Assembly: GCF_902809865.1 (NCBI RefSeq)
Contig: NZ_CADDWH010000001.1
Location: 620,001 to 684,000 of the forward strand
Direction: 5' to 3'
Origin: Halobacillus sp. Marseille-Q1614
GTDB lineage: Bacteria; Bacillota; Bacilli; Bacillales; Halobacillaceae
DNA length: 64,000 bases
The notes beneath the pieces are model-generated. The model ran no database searches and had not been told where the DNA came from. It saw nothing but the letters and a program-made list of their open reading frames with translations. Both the position numbers and the translations under genes were made by a program. Shown one piece after another: positions 49,138-58,737 of this stretch. Position 1 is the first letter of the stretch; every line of letters begins with the position of its first letter.

Positions 49138-49158
49138 TGATTCCCCTCGACTTTTTAA
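49120..49158. terminator. Bidirectional terminator between the hypothetical gene and ytfP
   Basis: AAGTCGAGGAGAATC pairs with GATTCCCCTCGACTT, with T5 on the plus side and A-rich sequence on the other. Confidence 0.85.
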
Positions 49159-50417
49159 TTTACCATCGATTCATAGGCAGCATGCATCCCTGCTACTCGT
49201 CCTGTTACCATAGCAGCCGTAATATTATATCCGCCGGTATAGCCATGGATGTCGAGGATTTCCCCGCAAAAATATAACCCATTCATTAATTTTGACTGCA
49301 TTGTATTTGGAACGATCTCTTTAATGGACACTCCCCCGCCTGTGACAAATGCTTTTTCCATCGGCTGAGAGTCATAAACATTCACTTGAAAGTGCTTGAT
49401 AAACTGAACGAATTCTCGAATTTGCTGATTCGAAATATTTGCAGCGTTATCCTGTGAGGAAATGTTCACGAGTTCCAGAAGATAATCCAGCAACCGTTCA
49501 GGCACAAGACCTTTTACAACATTACGGAACGATTTTCTTGGATGATCTTTGATTTGTTTCTGCAGTGAATCGATCAGCTGCTGTTCTTTCTCTTCTGGCA
49601 GACAGTCGATTTCAATAATAACAGAAGACCGGCCTTTCCTTAACTCTTTTACCGCATACTGGGAGCATCGTAAAATAGCTGGCCCTGACAAACCAAAGTG
49701 AGTAAAGAGCATGTCCATCTTATGAGTGATGATTTTTTTATTTTTTTCATTTAGAACCGATACACTTACATCTCTAAGGGAAAGACCTTGCAAGGCTTTT
49801 TTCTTTATAAACGGATCTCTGGACAGCAGAGGCACTTCAGTAGGAAAAAGATCTGTTACTGTATGTCCGGCTTGCTTGGCCCAGGAGTAGCCATCGCCGG
49901 TAGATCCCGTGTGAGGGACGGCTTTTCCGCCGACAGCAAGAACAACCGAGGAAGTGTTCAGTTTTTCTCCCGATTTCAATATAACCTGATGGGTATCTTC
50001 ACCGTAATTGATCGCTTCTACAGGAGTTTCCGTTCGGACTTCTACGTTTAAGGAATCCAACTGATGCAGGAGGGCATTTACCACGTCTTTCGCCTTATTG
50101 CTTACCGGAAACATCCGTCCATGATCTTCTTCTTTAAGTGAGACACCGAGGTTTTCAACAAATTCGATGATGTCGTAATTATTAAAAACGGAAAATGGGC
50201 TGTACAAAAATCGTCCATTCCCTGGGATGTGTTTAATTACTTCTTCTTCAGGAAGACGGTTGGTCACATTACAGCGCCCTCCGCCGGAGATGGCCAGTTT
50301 GGTTCCGAGTTTTTTTCCCTTATCGATAAGCAGTGTTTTTACTCCCTGCTCTGCTGCTGCAATGGCGGCCATTAAGCCGGATGGCCCGCCGCCGATGACG
50401 ATGACTTGATAGCACAT
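49155..50417 (-). CDS. ytfP: YtfP, HI0933-family FAD-dependent oxidoreductase
   Basis: A 420-residue flavoprotein of the HI0933/YtfP (BaiN-like) family. The FAD-binding [17 protein letters not shown] is at residues 8-24, [16 protein letters not shown] near 43-58, and the C-terminal GGVSIKEI...[18 protein letters not shown] near 360-400 completes the FAD site. Substrate and role are unknown for YtfP. I use the ATG at 50417, six bases after GGAAG, which gives the B. subtilis length; the longer frame from 50540 would overlap ytgP. Confidence 0.92.
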   Translation of the reverse strand: MCYQVIVIGGGPSGLMAAIAAAEQGVKTLLIDKGKKLGTKLAISGGGRCNVTNRLPEEEVIKHIPGNGRFLYSPFSVFNNYDIIEFVENLGVSLKEEDHGRMFPVSNKAKDVVNALLHQLDSLNVEVRTETPVEAINYGEDTHQVILKSGEKLNTSSVVLAVGGKAVPHTGSTGDGYSWAKQAGHTVTDLFPTEVPLLSRDPFIKKKALQGLSLRDVSVSVLNEKNKKIITHKMDMLFTHFGLSGPAILRCSQYAVKELRKGRSSVIIEIDCLPEEKEQQLIDSLQKQIKDHPRKSFRNVVKGLVPERLLDYLLELVNISSQDNAANISNQQIREFVQFIKHFQVNVYDSQPMEKAFVTGGGVSIKEIVPNTMQSKLMNGLYFCGEILDIHGYTGGYNITAAMVTGRVAGMHAAYESMVN

Positions 50418-50517
50418 GGGTGACTTCCTTTCTTTTGTCGTTTGATGATGGTTTTCGATAGATTTATGATAAAATAGACAAAGTTGATTATAAACTAATG
50501 AAGGTGAAGGTTTTATT

Positions 50518-52137
50518 ATGTCGAAAATATTAAAAGGCACGATGATTTTAACAGGTGCTACTTTTTTATCAAAGTTCCTCGGTATGATTTATACCGTTCC
50601 ATTTGAACAGATGGTAGGACCAGAGGGGATGTCTCTGTATTTCTACGCTTATACACCATACAACATTTTGCTGAGTTTATCTACACTTGGCGTGCCTATG
50701 GCTGTTTCAAAGTTTGTATCAAAATATAATTCACTGGAAGACTATCAAACAGGTAGAGAGATGTTTAAGTCAGGTATGCAGCTTATGGCATTGACAGGGC
50801 TAGTCACATTTCTGATGTTATTTTTTGGTGCGGAAACTATTGCTAAGTTCAGCTTGTCAGGAGAAGATAGTGCTGCTTCTGTAGCAGATACGGCAATGGT
50901 TATTCGTATGGTCAGTTTTGCCTTATTAATTATTCCTAGTATGAGTATCATCAGGGGATTCTTTCAGGGGAATGAATCGATGGCTCCCACTGGAGTGTCC
51001 CAAGTTATTGAACAAATCGTTCGGATAGCATTTTTATTAGTAGCTGTATATATTGTGATTTATCTAATGGATGGCGGTATTCCAATGGCGATCGGCTTCT
51101 CTACTTTCGCCGCTTTTATTGGCGGGATTGCTTCGCTGATCGTTTTAATTATTTATTGGAAAAAGCGCAAGCCTTACTTGGATCGTCAGTTGGAACAGCA
51201 GGAATATACGTATGATTTATCGAAAAAAGATATGTTTAAAGAATTAATCAGCTATGCAGGTCCTTTCATATTAGTCGGAATTGCAACACCTCTTTATCAG
51301 CTGATTGACCAGTTTACATTCAACAAAGCTATGACAGCTGCCGGATTGTCATCGATTTCGGACGCCTCTTTATCAGCGATCCACGTGCTGAGCCACAAGC
51401 TTGTCATTATTCCGGTAACATTAGGGATTGGCTTATCTTTAGCCTTGCTGCCGGCCATTACTAAATCATTTACCGGCCAGAAAATGAACCAGCTGAATCA
51501 TCAGATTAACCAGGCTCTGCAAATCATAGCTCTCTTAATTATTCCCGCTGTAGTAGGGCTATCCATATTAGCATTTGAGGCGTTTGGTTCTTTCTATGGT
51601 GTCGATGAGCAGCTCGGTTATTATGGAGAACTGCTCAGGTGGTATGCGCCTGTCGGCTTATTATTTGCGCTTTATACCGTGACTTCCGCCATCTTACAGG
51701 GCGTTAACCAGCAAAATTTTGCCCTGATCAGCTTAGGGTCCGGGTTGTTAATTAAGCTGCTTACCAACTCATGGTTTATTATTTTATTTGGAGCGAAAGG
51801 TTCCATAATTTCTACAGGAACTGCCGTATTAATTGCTGTATCTTTAAACCTGTGGAAAATACACAGCTCCATACAATTTTCTTACCGGCACGTATTTAAA
51901 CGGACGTTGCTCATATTAATTTTGACTGCTTTAATGGGTGCGGCCGTCTGGGTAATTAAGTGGACGTTCTCACTCGCCTGGGACCCGATGGAAAACCGGT
52001 TAGCTGCTTTATTTATTCTTCTGATAAGTGCGGGCCTCGGCGGGCTGCTATACCTTTGGATGGCTTATCAGACTACGTTGCTTGAACGAATTCTTGGCGG
52101 CAGAGTCCGTGTGTTAGATAAATTTCTAAGAAGGTAG
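50518..52137 (+). CDS. ytgP: Lipid II flippase MurJ (YtgP), MOP superfamily
   Basis: A 539-residue polytopic membrane protein of the MOP/MATE-like exporter superfamily with about 14 hydrophobic segments. The N-terminal [25 protein letters not shown] is characteristic of YtgP, which B. subtilis work identified as a MurJ-type lipid II flippase for cell wall synthesis. [15 protein letters not shown]-like and LPAITKSF loops are present. The ATG at 50518 follows AAGGTGAAGG. The next gene begins only nine bases after its stop. Confidence 0.9.
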   Translation: MSKILKGTMILTGATFLSKFLGMIYTVPFEQMVGPEGMSLYFYAYTPYNILLSLSTLGVPMAVSKFVSKYNSLEDYQTGREMFKSGMQLMALTGLVTFLMLFFGAETIAKFSLSGEDSAASVADTAMVIRMVSFALLIIPSMSIIRGFFQGNESMAPTGVSQVIEQIVRIAFLLVAVYIVIYLMDGGIPMAIGFSTFAAFIGGIASLIVLIIYWKKRKPYLDRQLEQQEYTYDLSKKDMFKELISYAGPFILVGIATPLYQLIDQFTFNKAMTAAGLSSISDASLSAIHVLSHKLVIIPVTLGIGLSLALLPAITKSFTGQKMNQLNHQINQALQIIALLIIPAVVGLSILAFEAFGSFYGVDEQLGYYGELLRWYAPVGLLFALYTVTSAILQGVNQQNFALISLGSGLLIKLLTNSWFIILFGAKGSIISTGTAVLIAVSLNLWKIHSSIQFSYRHVFKRTLLILILTALMGAAVWVIKWTFSLAWDPMENRLAALFILLISAGLGGLLYLWMAYQTTLLERILGGRVRVLDKFLRR

Positions 52138-52146
52138 GTGAAATAT

Positions 52147-52872
52147 ATGAGAATCGATAAACTGCTTGCAAATATGGGGTATGGAACCCGAAAAGAAGTT
52201 AAAAACCTTCTCAAGAGCGGCGGGGTTAGAGTAAACAACGAACCGGAAAAGAGTCCGAAAACACATGTTGATCCAGAGAAAGATGTTGTGACAGTTATGG
52301 GAGAAACAGTGGAGTATAGGAAATATATTTACCTGATGCTTAATAAGCCGGGAGATTTGCTCTCAGCAACCGAGGACCCTCACGATATGACAGTCATCGA
52401 TATTCTTCAGCCAGAAGATCAGATATTTGAACCTTTTCCTGTCGGCCGCCTTGATAAAGATACCGAAGGCTTGCTGCTTATTACGAATGATGGTCAGCTG
52501 GCACACCGGCTGACTTCTCCTAAAAAGGACATAGGGAAAACGTATTACGCGACGATCGATGGAAAGGTTAGTGAAGAGGATGTGACTGCCTTTTCAAAAG
52601 GGATTGAATTAGACGACGGTTATGTAACAAAACCGGCAGAGCTAGAAATTCTTAAGTCAAATGATATATCAGAAATTGAACTTACGATTACTGAAGGCAA
52701 ATTCCATCAGGTGAAACGCATGTTTGAAGCTGTAGGAAAACGGGTCACTTATTTAAAAAGGCTTAAGATTGGAGAACTGCACCTTGATGAAGAGCTGGAG
52801 CTTGGGGAATACAGGGAACTCGGTGACGATGAGCTTGATTATCTTTTAACAATTACAAAGTTGAACGACTAG
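52147..52872 (+). CDS. RsuA-family 16S rRNA pseudouridine synthase (YtzG-like)
   Basis: A 241-residue RNA-modifying enzyme. An S4 domain occupies residues 1-55 (MRIDKLLANMGYGTRKEVKNLLKSGGVRVN is its start region, at 52147 onward) and the catalytic domain includes PVGRLDKDTEGLLLITNDG with the catalytic Asp near residue 105, then KGKTYYATIDG-like and TITEGKFHQVKRMFEAVG. I use the ATG at 52147, just after AGGTGA; the GTG at 52138 lies in that site. It is probably cotranscribed with ytgP. Confidence 0.92.
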   Translation: MRIDKLLANMGYGTRKEVKNLLKSGGVRVNNEPEKSPKTHVDPEKDVVTVMGETVEYRKYIYLMLNKPGDLLSATEDPHDMTVIDILQPEDQIFEPFPVGRLDKDTEGLLLITNDGQLAHRLTSPKKDIGKTYYATIDGKVSEEDVTAFSKGIELDDGYVTKPAELEILKSNDISEIELTITEGKFHQVKRMFEAVGKRVTYLKRLKIGELHLDEELELGEYRELGDDELDYLLTITKLND

Positions 52873-52911
52873 AAAACACCCGGGAATTAAATTCCGGGTG
52901 TCTGTTTTACA
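52873..52911. terminator. Terminator between the pseudouridine synthase and HTH genes
   Basis: ACACCCGG and CCGGGTGT form the stem, with inner ATT/AAT pairing; the flanking genes converge. Confidence 0.85.
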
Positions 52912-52915
52912 TATA

Positions 52916-53134
52916 TTAAGATATTTTTACTTTCTTTTCTGTCGTTATCCACTTTCCTCTGTGCGGACTAGATACAAGTCCATTGTACTCCAAAACACTT
53001 AAGTCTCTTTGCATCGTCCGATCCGTAATACCGAATTCTTCAGCTAGCTGATTAGTTGTCACCATTCCCTGCTTTTGGATGTACAAGTAAACTGCTTTAA
53101 TTCGATCTAACATACGGGATGATGGATGATTCAA
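52916..53134 (-). CDS. ytzE: Short DeoR-type HTH protein (YtzE-like)
   Basis: A 72-residue protein consisting of a winged helix-turn-helix like the N-terminus of DeoR repressors (AVYLYIQKQGMVTTNQLAEEFGITDRTMQRDLSVLEYNGLV spans about residues 14-54). It has no sugar-binding C-terminal domain, which is also true for B. subtilis YtzE. The start is TTG at 53134 with AAGGAGTGG four to five bases upstream. Regulated genes are unknown. Confidence 0.85.
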   Translation of the reverse strand: MNHPSSRMLDRIKAVYLYIQKQGMVTTNQLAEEFGITDRTMQRDLSVLEYNGLVSSPHRGKWITTEKKVKIS

Positions 53135-53292
53135 AAAACCACTCCTTGTATCAGTAATAAAATTTTGTGGTGCTCGTGAATCTTGAAGTTATTTTTATTT
53201 TACAACAAGGTGTAAAACACAGCCACTAAAATTTTTAGATTTAACAGATAATTCAAGGAACTTTACAAATCGGTAACAAAGGCGGGATAAAC

Positions 53293-54303
53293 GTGCTGAT
53301 CTTAAAAAGGTTTTTTCGGAAAATGGCGGAAATAAATAATTACCTATTATTTATCTCTAGCGGGGCACTCATTATAGTGGCCACATGGCTGATTGTCCTC
53401 ATTGAACCAGAAACATTTCCGACGTATTTTGAAGGCTTTTGGTGGGTAATGACTACTGTTACTACAGTGGGGTATGGAGACTATTCTCCTGCTACGGCGG
53501 CAGGGCGCTGGGTCGCGATCATTCTGTATATTATTGGGATTGGCCTAATAGGGGTAGTTATTGGAAAAATAATTGAAGGTTTTGCTCTATTTAGAAAGAA
53601 AAGAGTGGAGGGAGATATCGTGTATAAAGATCGTGATCACTTTATTATTATTGGCTGGTCCCAAAAAGCTAAATTTGCCGTAGAAGAAATTAATGGTACG
53701 AATCCCGATGCAGAGATTATAATTATCGATCATTTGAAAGAAGCCCCGGTTCTTAAAAACAACATTCATTACATAAAAGGAGATGCTTCAGATCAGACTA
53801 CTCTGAAAAAAGCCAATGTCAGTCAAGCCAAAGCTGTACTCATATTTGCTGATGATTCATTTGTCAATGAGCAAATGGCTGATGGACAAACTCTGCTAAT
53901 CGCTTCTACAATTGAAAGTCTTGCTCCTCACATTCAAACAGTTGTAGAGATTATGGATGAACGTCATATCCCTAATTTTAAGCATGCTCGTGTAGATGAA
54001 TTTATTGTATCGAATGAAACCATTTCATCTTTAGCTGTCCGCTCAGCATTTAGAAAAGGCGTTTCCAGTATTTATAGTCAGCTGTTAAGCCGGTCAGTAG
54101 GGGATGATCTCTATCACGTGGATCGAAAGTCAAAATGGAAAACTTACCGCGATGCATTTGAAGATCTTCTAAGTGAAGGAGCTACTTTAATAGCAGATAG
54201 AGATGACCTGACAATTAACAGGCGGCTAGAAGAAGAACTGCCAGTAGATGCTGAGTTATACGTCGTTTGTGATCAGGAAACCTACCAAAAAATTAAGGAG
54301 TGA
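53293..54303 (+). CDS. Potassium channel with RCK domain (second copy)
   Basis: A 336-residue two-helix channel subunit. Hydrophobic segments at about residues 17-37 and 72-94 flank the pore helix and filter TTVGYGD. The RCK domain starts DHFIIIGWSQKAKFAVEEI near residue 113 and includes IKGDASDQTTLKKANVSQAKAVLIF. It has the same domain order as YugO at 16952 with clear similarity, for example in GDxxxxxTLxKANVSQAK. The start is GTG at 53293. Its stop lies inside the ribosome binding region of pepV. Confidence 0.9.
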   Translation: MLILKRFFRKMAEINNYLLFISSGALIIVATWLIVLIEPETFPTYFEGFWWVMTTVTTVGYGDYSPATAAGRWVAIILYIIGIGLIGVVIGKIIEGFALFRKKRVEGDIVYKDRDHFIIIGWSQKAKFAVEEINGTNPDAEIIIIDHLKEAPVLKNNIHYIKGDASDQTTLKKANVSQAKAVLIFADDSFVNEQMADGQTLLIASTIESLAPHIQTVVEIMDERHIPNFKHARVDEFIVSNETISSLAVRSAFRKGVSSIYSQLLSRSVGDDLYHVDRKSKWKTYRDAFEDLLSEGATLIADRDDLTINRRLEEELPVDAELYVVCDQETYQKIKE

Positions 54304-54311
54304 ATCCTGTT

Positions 54312-55691
54312 ATGAATTTTTCATTAGGTCCAGTGGAAGAAGAAGAGTATGTTAATCGTCTATGTAAGCTGTTAAAAATAAAAAGTGTTTATGTAGAGAG
54401 TGAAAGGTATCCATATGGTCCGCATATTGATCAGGCTTTAAATTATATGCTTGATATGGCGAAAGAAGACGGGTTTCAAGTGAAAAATGTTGATGGCCAT
54501 GCCGGCCATGTGGAGTTTGGAGAAGGGGAAGAAATCATCGGGATTCTCGGCCATTTAGATGTGGTACCTCCAGGAGAGGGGTGGGACAGTGACCCTTTTG
54601 AACCTATTATTAAGGATGGGAAAATTTTTGGCCGTGGAGCCCAGGATGACAAAGGACCGGTTATAGCAGCTTACATCGCTATGAAATTTTTAAAGGAGAA
54701 GGGGTTTATGCCCGATAAAAAAGTCCGGCTGATTTTGGGTACAGACGAAGAAAGAGACTGGCACGGCATCAATTATTATTTTAATAAAGAAGAGATGCCT
54801 GTATTTGGCTTCTCTCCGGATGCCTCTTTTCCTGTGATACATGCCGAAAAGGGGCTGATCGACGGCTACATTACTTTTCCGGCCAATGAGGGGAGCGGCG
54901 AGACCGTGTTGGAATCTCTCAGCGGGGGAGACCGTTTAAATATGGTCCCTGCAACAGCTGAAGCTGTAATAAAAGGAGAAGCTGGCGAACTTAAGGAGAG
55001 TTTTTCCCGGTTTTTAAAAGAACATCAACTGAACGGGACCGTACAGGAGGAAGGCAGTACAGTAAAGCTCCTATTAAACGGGAAAACGGCACATGCAAGC
55101 ACCCCTGAAAAAGGGATAAATGCTGTTTCAAGCCTGCTCCAGTTTAATGGAGGCCTGCCACTTAGCACATCTCAAGCATGCTTCGTGCAGCAGTTAAACC
55201 ACGGCTTGTCTAATTCTGCAGGAGAAGGGATCGGGCTTTCCATTTCCGATGAACCTTCAGGAAAATTAACCTTAAACCTCGGTTCCATCGATTGGAAAAA
55301 AGGTGATAAGTGTAAAGTGGGTGTCAATGTCCGCTATCCTGTAACTACACGTTATCAAAAGGTGATGGAAAGGTTGGAAGCATTTGCAGAAAAAGCAGGC
55401 GGGCATTTTGAGCTCTATGATCATCTGCAATCTTTATATGTAGAGAAAGAGAATAAAAATGTCCAGACCCTTTTAAACGTTTATAATAAATGGACAAACG
55501 AGCAGGCATCTCCACAATCTATGGGAGGGGCTACCTATGCAAGAGCTTTAAAAAGCGGTGTAGCTTACGGCGCTTTGTTCAAGGACAGTCCAGATACGGC
55601 TCACCAGGCAAATGAGCATGTTCTGATCTCTGACATGATGAAGGCAGCTGCCATTTATGCTGAAGCAATTTATCGGCTGACTGCTGAATAA
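54312..55691 (+). CDS. pepV: Dipeptidase PepV, M20 family
   Basis: A 459-residue zinc dipeptidase that hydrolyses a broad set of dipeptides. Metal ligands are in GHLDVVPPGEGWDSDPFEP (about residues 82-100), GRGAQDDKGP and GTDEERDWHG, and the late His in DTAHQANEHV. I place the start at the ATG at 54312, eight bases after AAGGAGTGA; the GTG at 54300 overlaps the channel gene and precedes that site. The overlap suggests coupling with the upstream channel gene. Confidence 0.94.
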   Translation: MNFSLGPVEEEEYVNRLCKLLKIKSVYVESERYPYGPHIDQALNYMLDMAKEDGFQVKNVDGHAGHVEFGEGEEIIGILGHLDVVPPGEGWDSDPFEPIIKDGKIFGRGAQDDKGPVIAAYIAMKFLKEKGFMPDKKVRLILGTDEERDWHGINYYFNKEEMPVFGFSPDASFPVIHAEKGLIDGYITFPANEGSGETVLESLSGGDRLNMVPATAEAVIKGEAGELKESFSRFLKEHQLNGTVQEEGSTVKLLLNGKTAHASTPEKGINAVSSLLQFNGGLPLSTSQACFVQQLNHGLSNSAGEGIGLSISDEPSGKLTLNLGSIDWKKGDKCKVGVNVRYPVTTRYQKVMERLEAFAEKAGGHFELYDHLQSLYVEKENKNVQTLLNVYNKWTNEQASPQSMGGATYARALKSGVAYGALFKDSPDTAHQANEHVLISDMMKAAAIYAEAIYRLTAE

Positions 55692-55756
55692 TATGAAAAG
55701 TCTGAGGGGCAGTCTATCATTAGCTGATATTCAACCGATAAAAAAGGAGAGTAAGT

Positions 55757-56314
55757 ATGACTTCACATTATTTTGTTGGCATTCCTGTTGATCCGTCTCT
55801 AGTTCCGCTTTTTTCCAAATGGCAGGCTTCTTTAAAGGAACATATGGACTACAAAGTATGGACACACCCTGAAGATTTTCATATCACCCTAAAGTTTTTA
55901 GGTCCGAGTTCTGAGGATCAGCTGCAATCTCTTCTCAATAACTTAAATGAAGTTGATTGGCCTGAAGCTTTTTCGCTTTCGGCAGGACCTGCAGGTTATT
56001 TCGGCAATCCGAGGAACCCGAGAGTTTTTCACGTTGAGGTCAGTTTACCGTCTGCGCTCGAGAAAATTCAGAATCTTGTGGAACAGGCGGGAAAGAAAGC
56101 CGGTTACTCTTTAGAAAATAGGAAGTATTCTCCCCATATTACACTTGCCAAGAAATGGAGAAGCGGGCAGTCTCCTCTCATTGACCATCCAGATAAGTTT
56201 GAAGAAACTATAGAAATGGACGTTCACCGCTTTTTTGTTTATCAAATACTTCCTAAAGAAACACCTAAATATCATAAAGTGGCTGAATATGAATTGAAGA
56301 AAGGAAAACCTTAA
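55757..56314 (+). CDS. thpR: RNA 2',3'-cyclic phosphodiesterase (ThpR/YtlP)
   Basis: A 185-residue member of the 2H phosphoesterase/LigT family. The two HxTx motifs are DFHITLKFLG (about residues 42-51) and SPHITLAKKW (about 126-135), each supplying one catalytic His. The family opens 2',3'-cyclic phosphates of RNA and can ligate tRNA halves in vitro. The ATG at 55757 follows AAGGAGAG. It begins the ytlP-ytlQ-ytlR block known from B. subtilis. Confidence 0.9.
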   Translation: MTSHYFVGIPVDPSLVPLFSKWQASLKEHMDYKVWTHPEDFHITLKFLGPSSEDQLQSLLNNLNEVDWPEAFSLSAGPAGYFGNPRNPRVFHVEVSLPSALEKIQNLVEQAGKKAGYSLENRKYSPHITLAKKWRSGQSPLIDHPDKFEETIEMDVHRFFVYQILPKETPKYHKVAEYELKKGKP

Positions 56315-56316
56315 TA

Positions 56317-57201
56317 ATGGCTCAGCTTATAAAAATGTTCGACCATATTTCAAGGTATGAAACGGATATTTATCAATACTCAAAGAAATATATTCGTCTA
56401 AAGCAGGAAAAGTGGAGGAAGTTACAAAGAAGGTGGGAAGATGGAGAACAGGTCGATGTGGAGGAAACGGTACCGGAGAAACGGGGCAAGCTTAAGTCTT
56501 TCTCACTTTTTTTTTAAGAAAGCTCCCGAAAAACCTATTCAGGAAGAGGTACAGGAATGGGTTCTTCTCGAGTCTGAAGATGAACTGAAACAATACTTCT
56601 TGGATGAGCTCCTCCCCTTTCAGCTGAAAGGGGCCTCGTCAACTTTGTGCGAAACATCATTTTATGATCCTGTGGTCAAAAGTGATGAACGGTTAAGTCT
56701 TTTGCTTCAGCGGATTCCAGACAATTATCTCGTAATGTTTCAGCCTGTAGCAGAATTAAAGGAAGTTCCTATGGATGCTGAAATATTGTTAATAGGGTCT
56801 TATGAGATTGAACTTATTACTTTCCTGGATCAACAGGCATCAATCGTCTATCCGAGCAAAGAAAATTACTGGACGATTAACCGAGACGGAGTGCTCGAGA
56901 GTATAGTCAGCCCGCTGTTACGATTAAACCGTACCGAAACCTTCTTACGCAGCGTAATCCACTCATACGGATTAGATTTTCACTATAAAAAAACAGTACT
57001 TGGGCGGAACCACACATTTCAGACTGGCTATCAGCCGTATTCGACGATCTACATAGATAAACATAATATTGAGCAATGGCTGCAAAGAAAAAAATGTTGT
57101 CTGTGCCTCTAAAACACGGTCAGCTAAAGGTAGCTGAGAAACTTCTCGAGCATACGAGAACAGTGGCAGTACAGCGGGCGGAGTGGGAACCTCAAGCTTG
57201 A
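56317..57201 (+). pseudogene. ytlQ: YtlQ-like gene with two apparent single-base frameshifts
   Basis: The frame from ATG 56317 ends early at 56517, in a run of nine T (56507-56515); with eight T it continues directly into KKAPEKPIQEE. The second frame then ends at 57112 just after a run of seven A (about 57089-57095); with eight A it continues as MLSVPLKHGQLKVAEKLLEHT and ends RAEWEPQA at 57201. The restored product is about 294 residues, and both its start (ISRYETDIYQYSKKYIRLKQEKW) and end resemble YtlQ of Bacillus as I recall it. Function is unknown. Either the gene is decayed or the sequence has homopolymer errors here. Confidence 0.7.
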
Positions 57202-57203
57202 GG

Positions 57204-57601
57204 TTATGGAAGAATAAGCTCATCTTTTGGTTTTTTTTGTGGTTTTCCGAAATAATAGCCCTGCCCTAATGAAATCCCTGTGCTTTGGAGCCATTTCCAT
57301 TCTTCCAACGTTTCTATTCCTTCTGCCAGTAAGGAAATATGAAATCTTTCCGCACGTTCAATCACTTGATAAATGAATTGCTATCCCTATGACAGTCCTG
57401 AATGTAGTGGCGGTCAATTTTTACAAAATCCGGGCAAAGCGTAGAAAGTGTTTCAAGTGTACTGTATCCTGAGTCGATGAGGATTTCCTCTCTTTCACAG
57501 GGAGCATTTAATGCTGAGGACGCAGATTTAGACTTGATACGGATGCTGCCTTCTTCCGCAATCGGTACAGCTGTACCCCACACCTCACAAATGCCATTCA
57601 T
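57204..57601 (-). pseudogene. Remnant of an EAL (c-di-GMP phosphodiesterase) domain
   Basis: The minus strand encodes GYSTLETLSTLCPDFVKIDRHYIQDC and then, after a shift of one base near 57367, ERAERFHISLLAEGIETLEEW and GISLGQGYYFGKP up to a stop at 57204. These are the C-terminal half of an EAL domain. The EAL motif itself is missing, and the DDFGxGYS metal-binding motif is reduced to ILIDSGYS, lacking the second Asp and FG. The part before it (57500-57601) is not recognisable. It lies antisense between ytlQ and ytlR and cannot be an active enzyme as written. Confidence 0.65.
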
Positions 57602-57668
57602 TGAAAAGCCAACTCTTTTTAACTATAGTATAATAGCATTGTCACATTCTATTACTCTGATGGGAGAA

Positions 57669-58584
57669 ATGACCTATTAACATTATTATAACCAATCCCC
57701 ATGCCGGAAATGGAAAAGCTTTAAAGCTGTTAAAGTTAATTCAAAAGGAACCCCTTTTCACACAGGGAAAATGCAGGTCTTATCAAACAGAGAGTGCTGG
57801 TCATGGAGAAAAGCTGATTCGTTTGCTTATGAAGCTGCACCATACAACAATAGATCATGTAATAGTAATTGGAGGGGATGGGACACTCCATGAAGTAATG
57901 AACGGGCTTACTGACTTTCCTTCGACTCCTGTAGGTTTTATTCCTGCTGGAACGGGAAATGACTTTGCACGGGGTACAGATATGAAAACTAAAGGTGTGG
58001 AAAGATTTAAAGAAATACTCCGTCAACCCCAGTTTACTCAAGTGAAAATTGGGGAGTATCACCAGGCGGCACACTCTAAAAAGAGAGTTTTCGTTAACAG
58101 CATCGGGTTTGGTCTTGATGGTGAAGTAGTGAGAAAGGCGGCTCAACAGAGCAGGCTTATTAAATGGTCATTTCCTTATGTATGGGCATTGCTGCAGTCC
58201 CTTCGAACGTATGATTTCTTTGAAGCTGAAGTAATCATTGATCAAAAGAAGCTGAAATGCAGGCAGTTTACGATGGTGACGACTGCAAATCACCCTTATT
58301 ACGGGAAAGGAATGAAGATCGCCCCTCAATCTTCTATCCATAGTCCGGAATTTTCTATTATTATAGTAGAAGCTATGCCTAAGTGGAAAATACTGCTGCT
58401 ATTTGCTACTGTTTTTTTCGGTAAACATACGGGGTTAAAAGAAGTCCACGAATTCAGAGGGAGAGAAGTTCGCGTTTTTCCTAAGGAAATCATCTCAGGA
58501 CAGGTGGATGGACAGCCTATTAAAATAGAAGATTGTACGATTAGAAAGTCAAAACAGGTCAGCTCCTTTATCTTGAAAGTATAG
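57669..58584 (+). CDS. ytlR: YtlR-like lipid (diacylglycerol) kinase family protein, start region frameshifted
   Basis: The protein has the DAGK catalytic signature VIGGDGTLHEVMNGL and GFIPAGTGNDFARG, then SIGFGLDGEVVRKA and ending GQVDGQPIKIED, as in YtlR/DgkB-type kinases. The in-frame sequence extends upstream of the ATG at 57823 to IIITNPHAGNGKALKLL, the normal N-terminus, but reaches a TGA before any standard start. An ATG at 57669 with GGGAGA upstream would start the gene if one T were removed from CTATTAAC; an ATT start at about 57676 is the alternative. The lipid substrate is not known. Confidence 0.75.
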
Positions 58585-58737
58585 TTTTTTCTTGAAAACA
58601 TCAGCACTTTTAGGTTAACCTTAATTAGAGTGTCTATTAGAACTATGAAATAATGACTACAGATCTATTTAAAAGTGCGATATACTAGAATACACGATAA
58701 ACGTGATACCATCACAGGAAGATTTGAGGAATTGAAG

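Noticed and set aside
57477-57680. A plus-strand frame opposite the EAL remnant
   Set aside because: The minus strand carries recognisable EAL sequence, and the plus frame has no start signal.
58611-58620. AGGTTAACCT palindrome between ytlR and ytmP
   Set aside because: A 10-bp palindrome alone is too short to call an operator, and no partner or family consensus was recognised.
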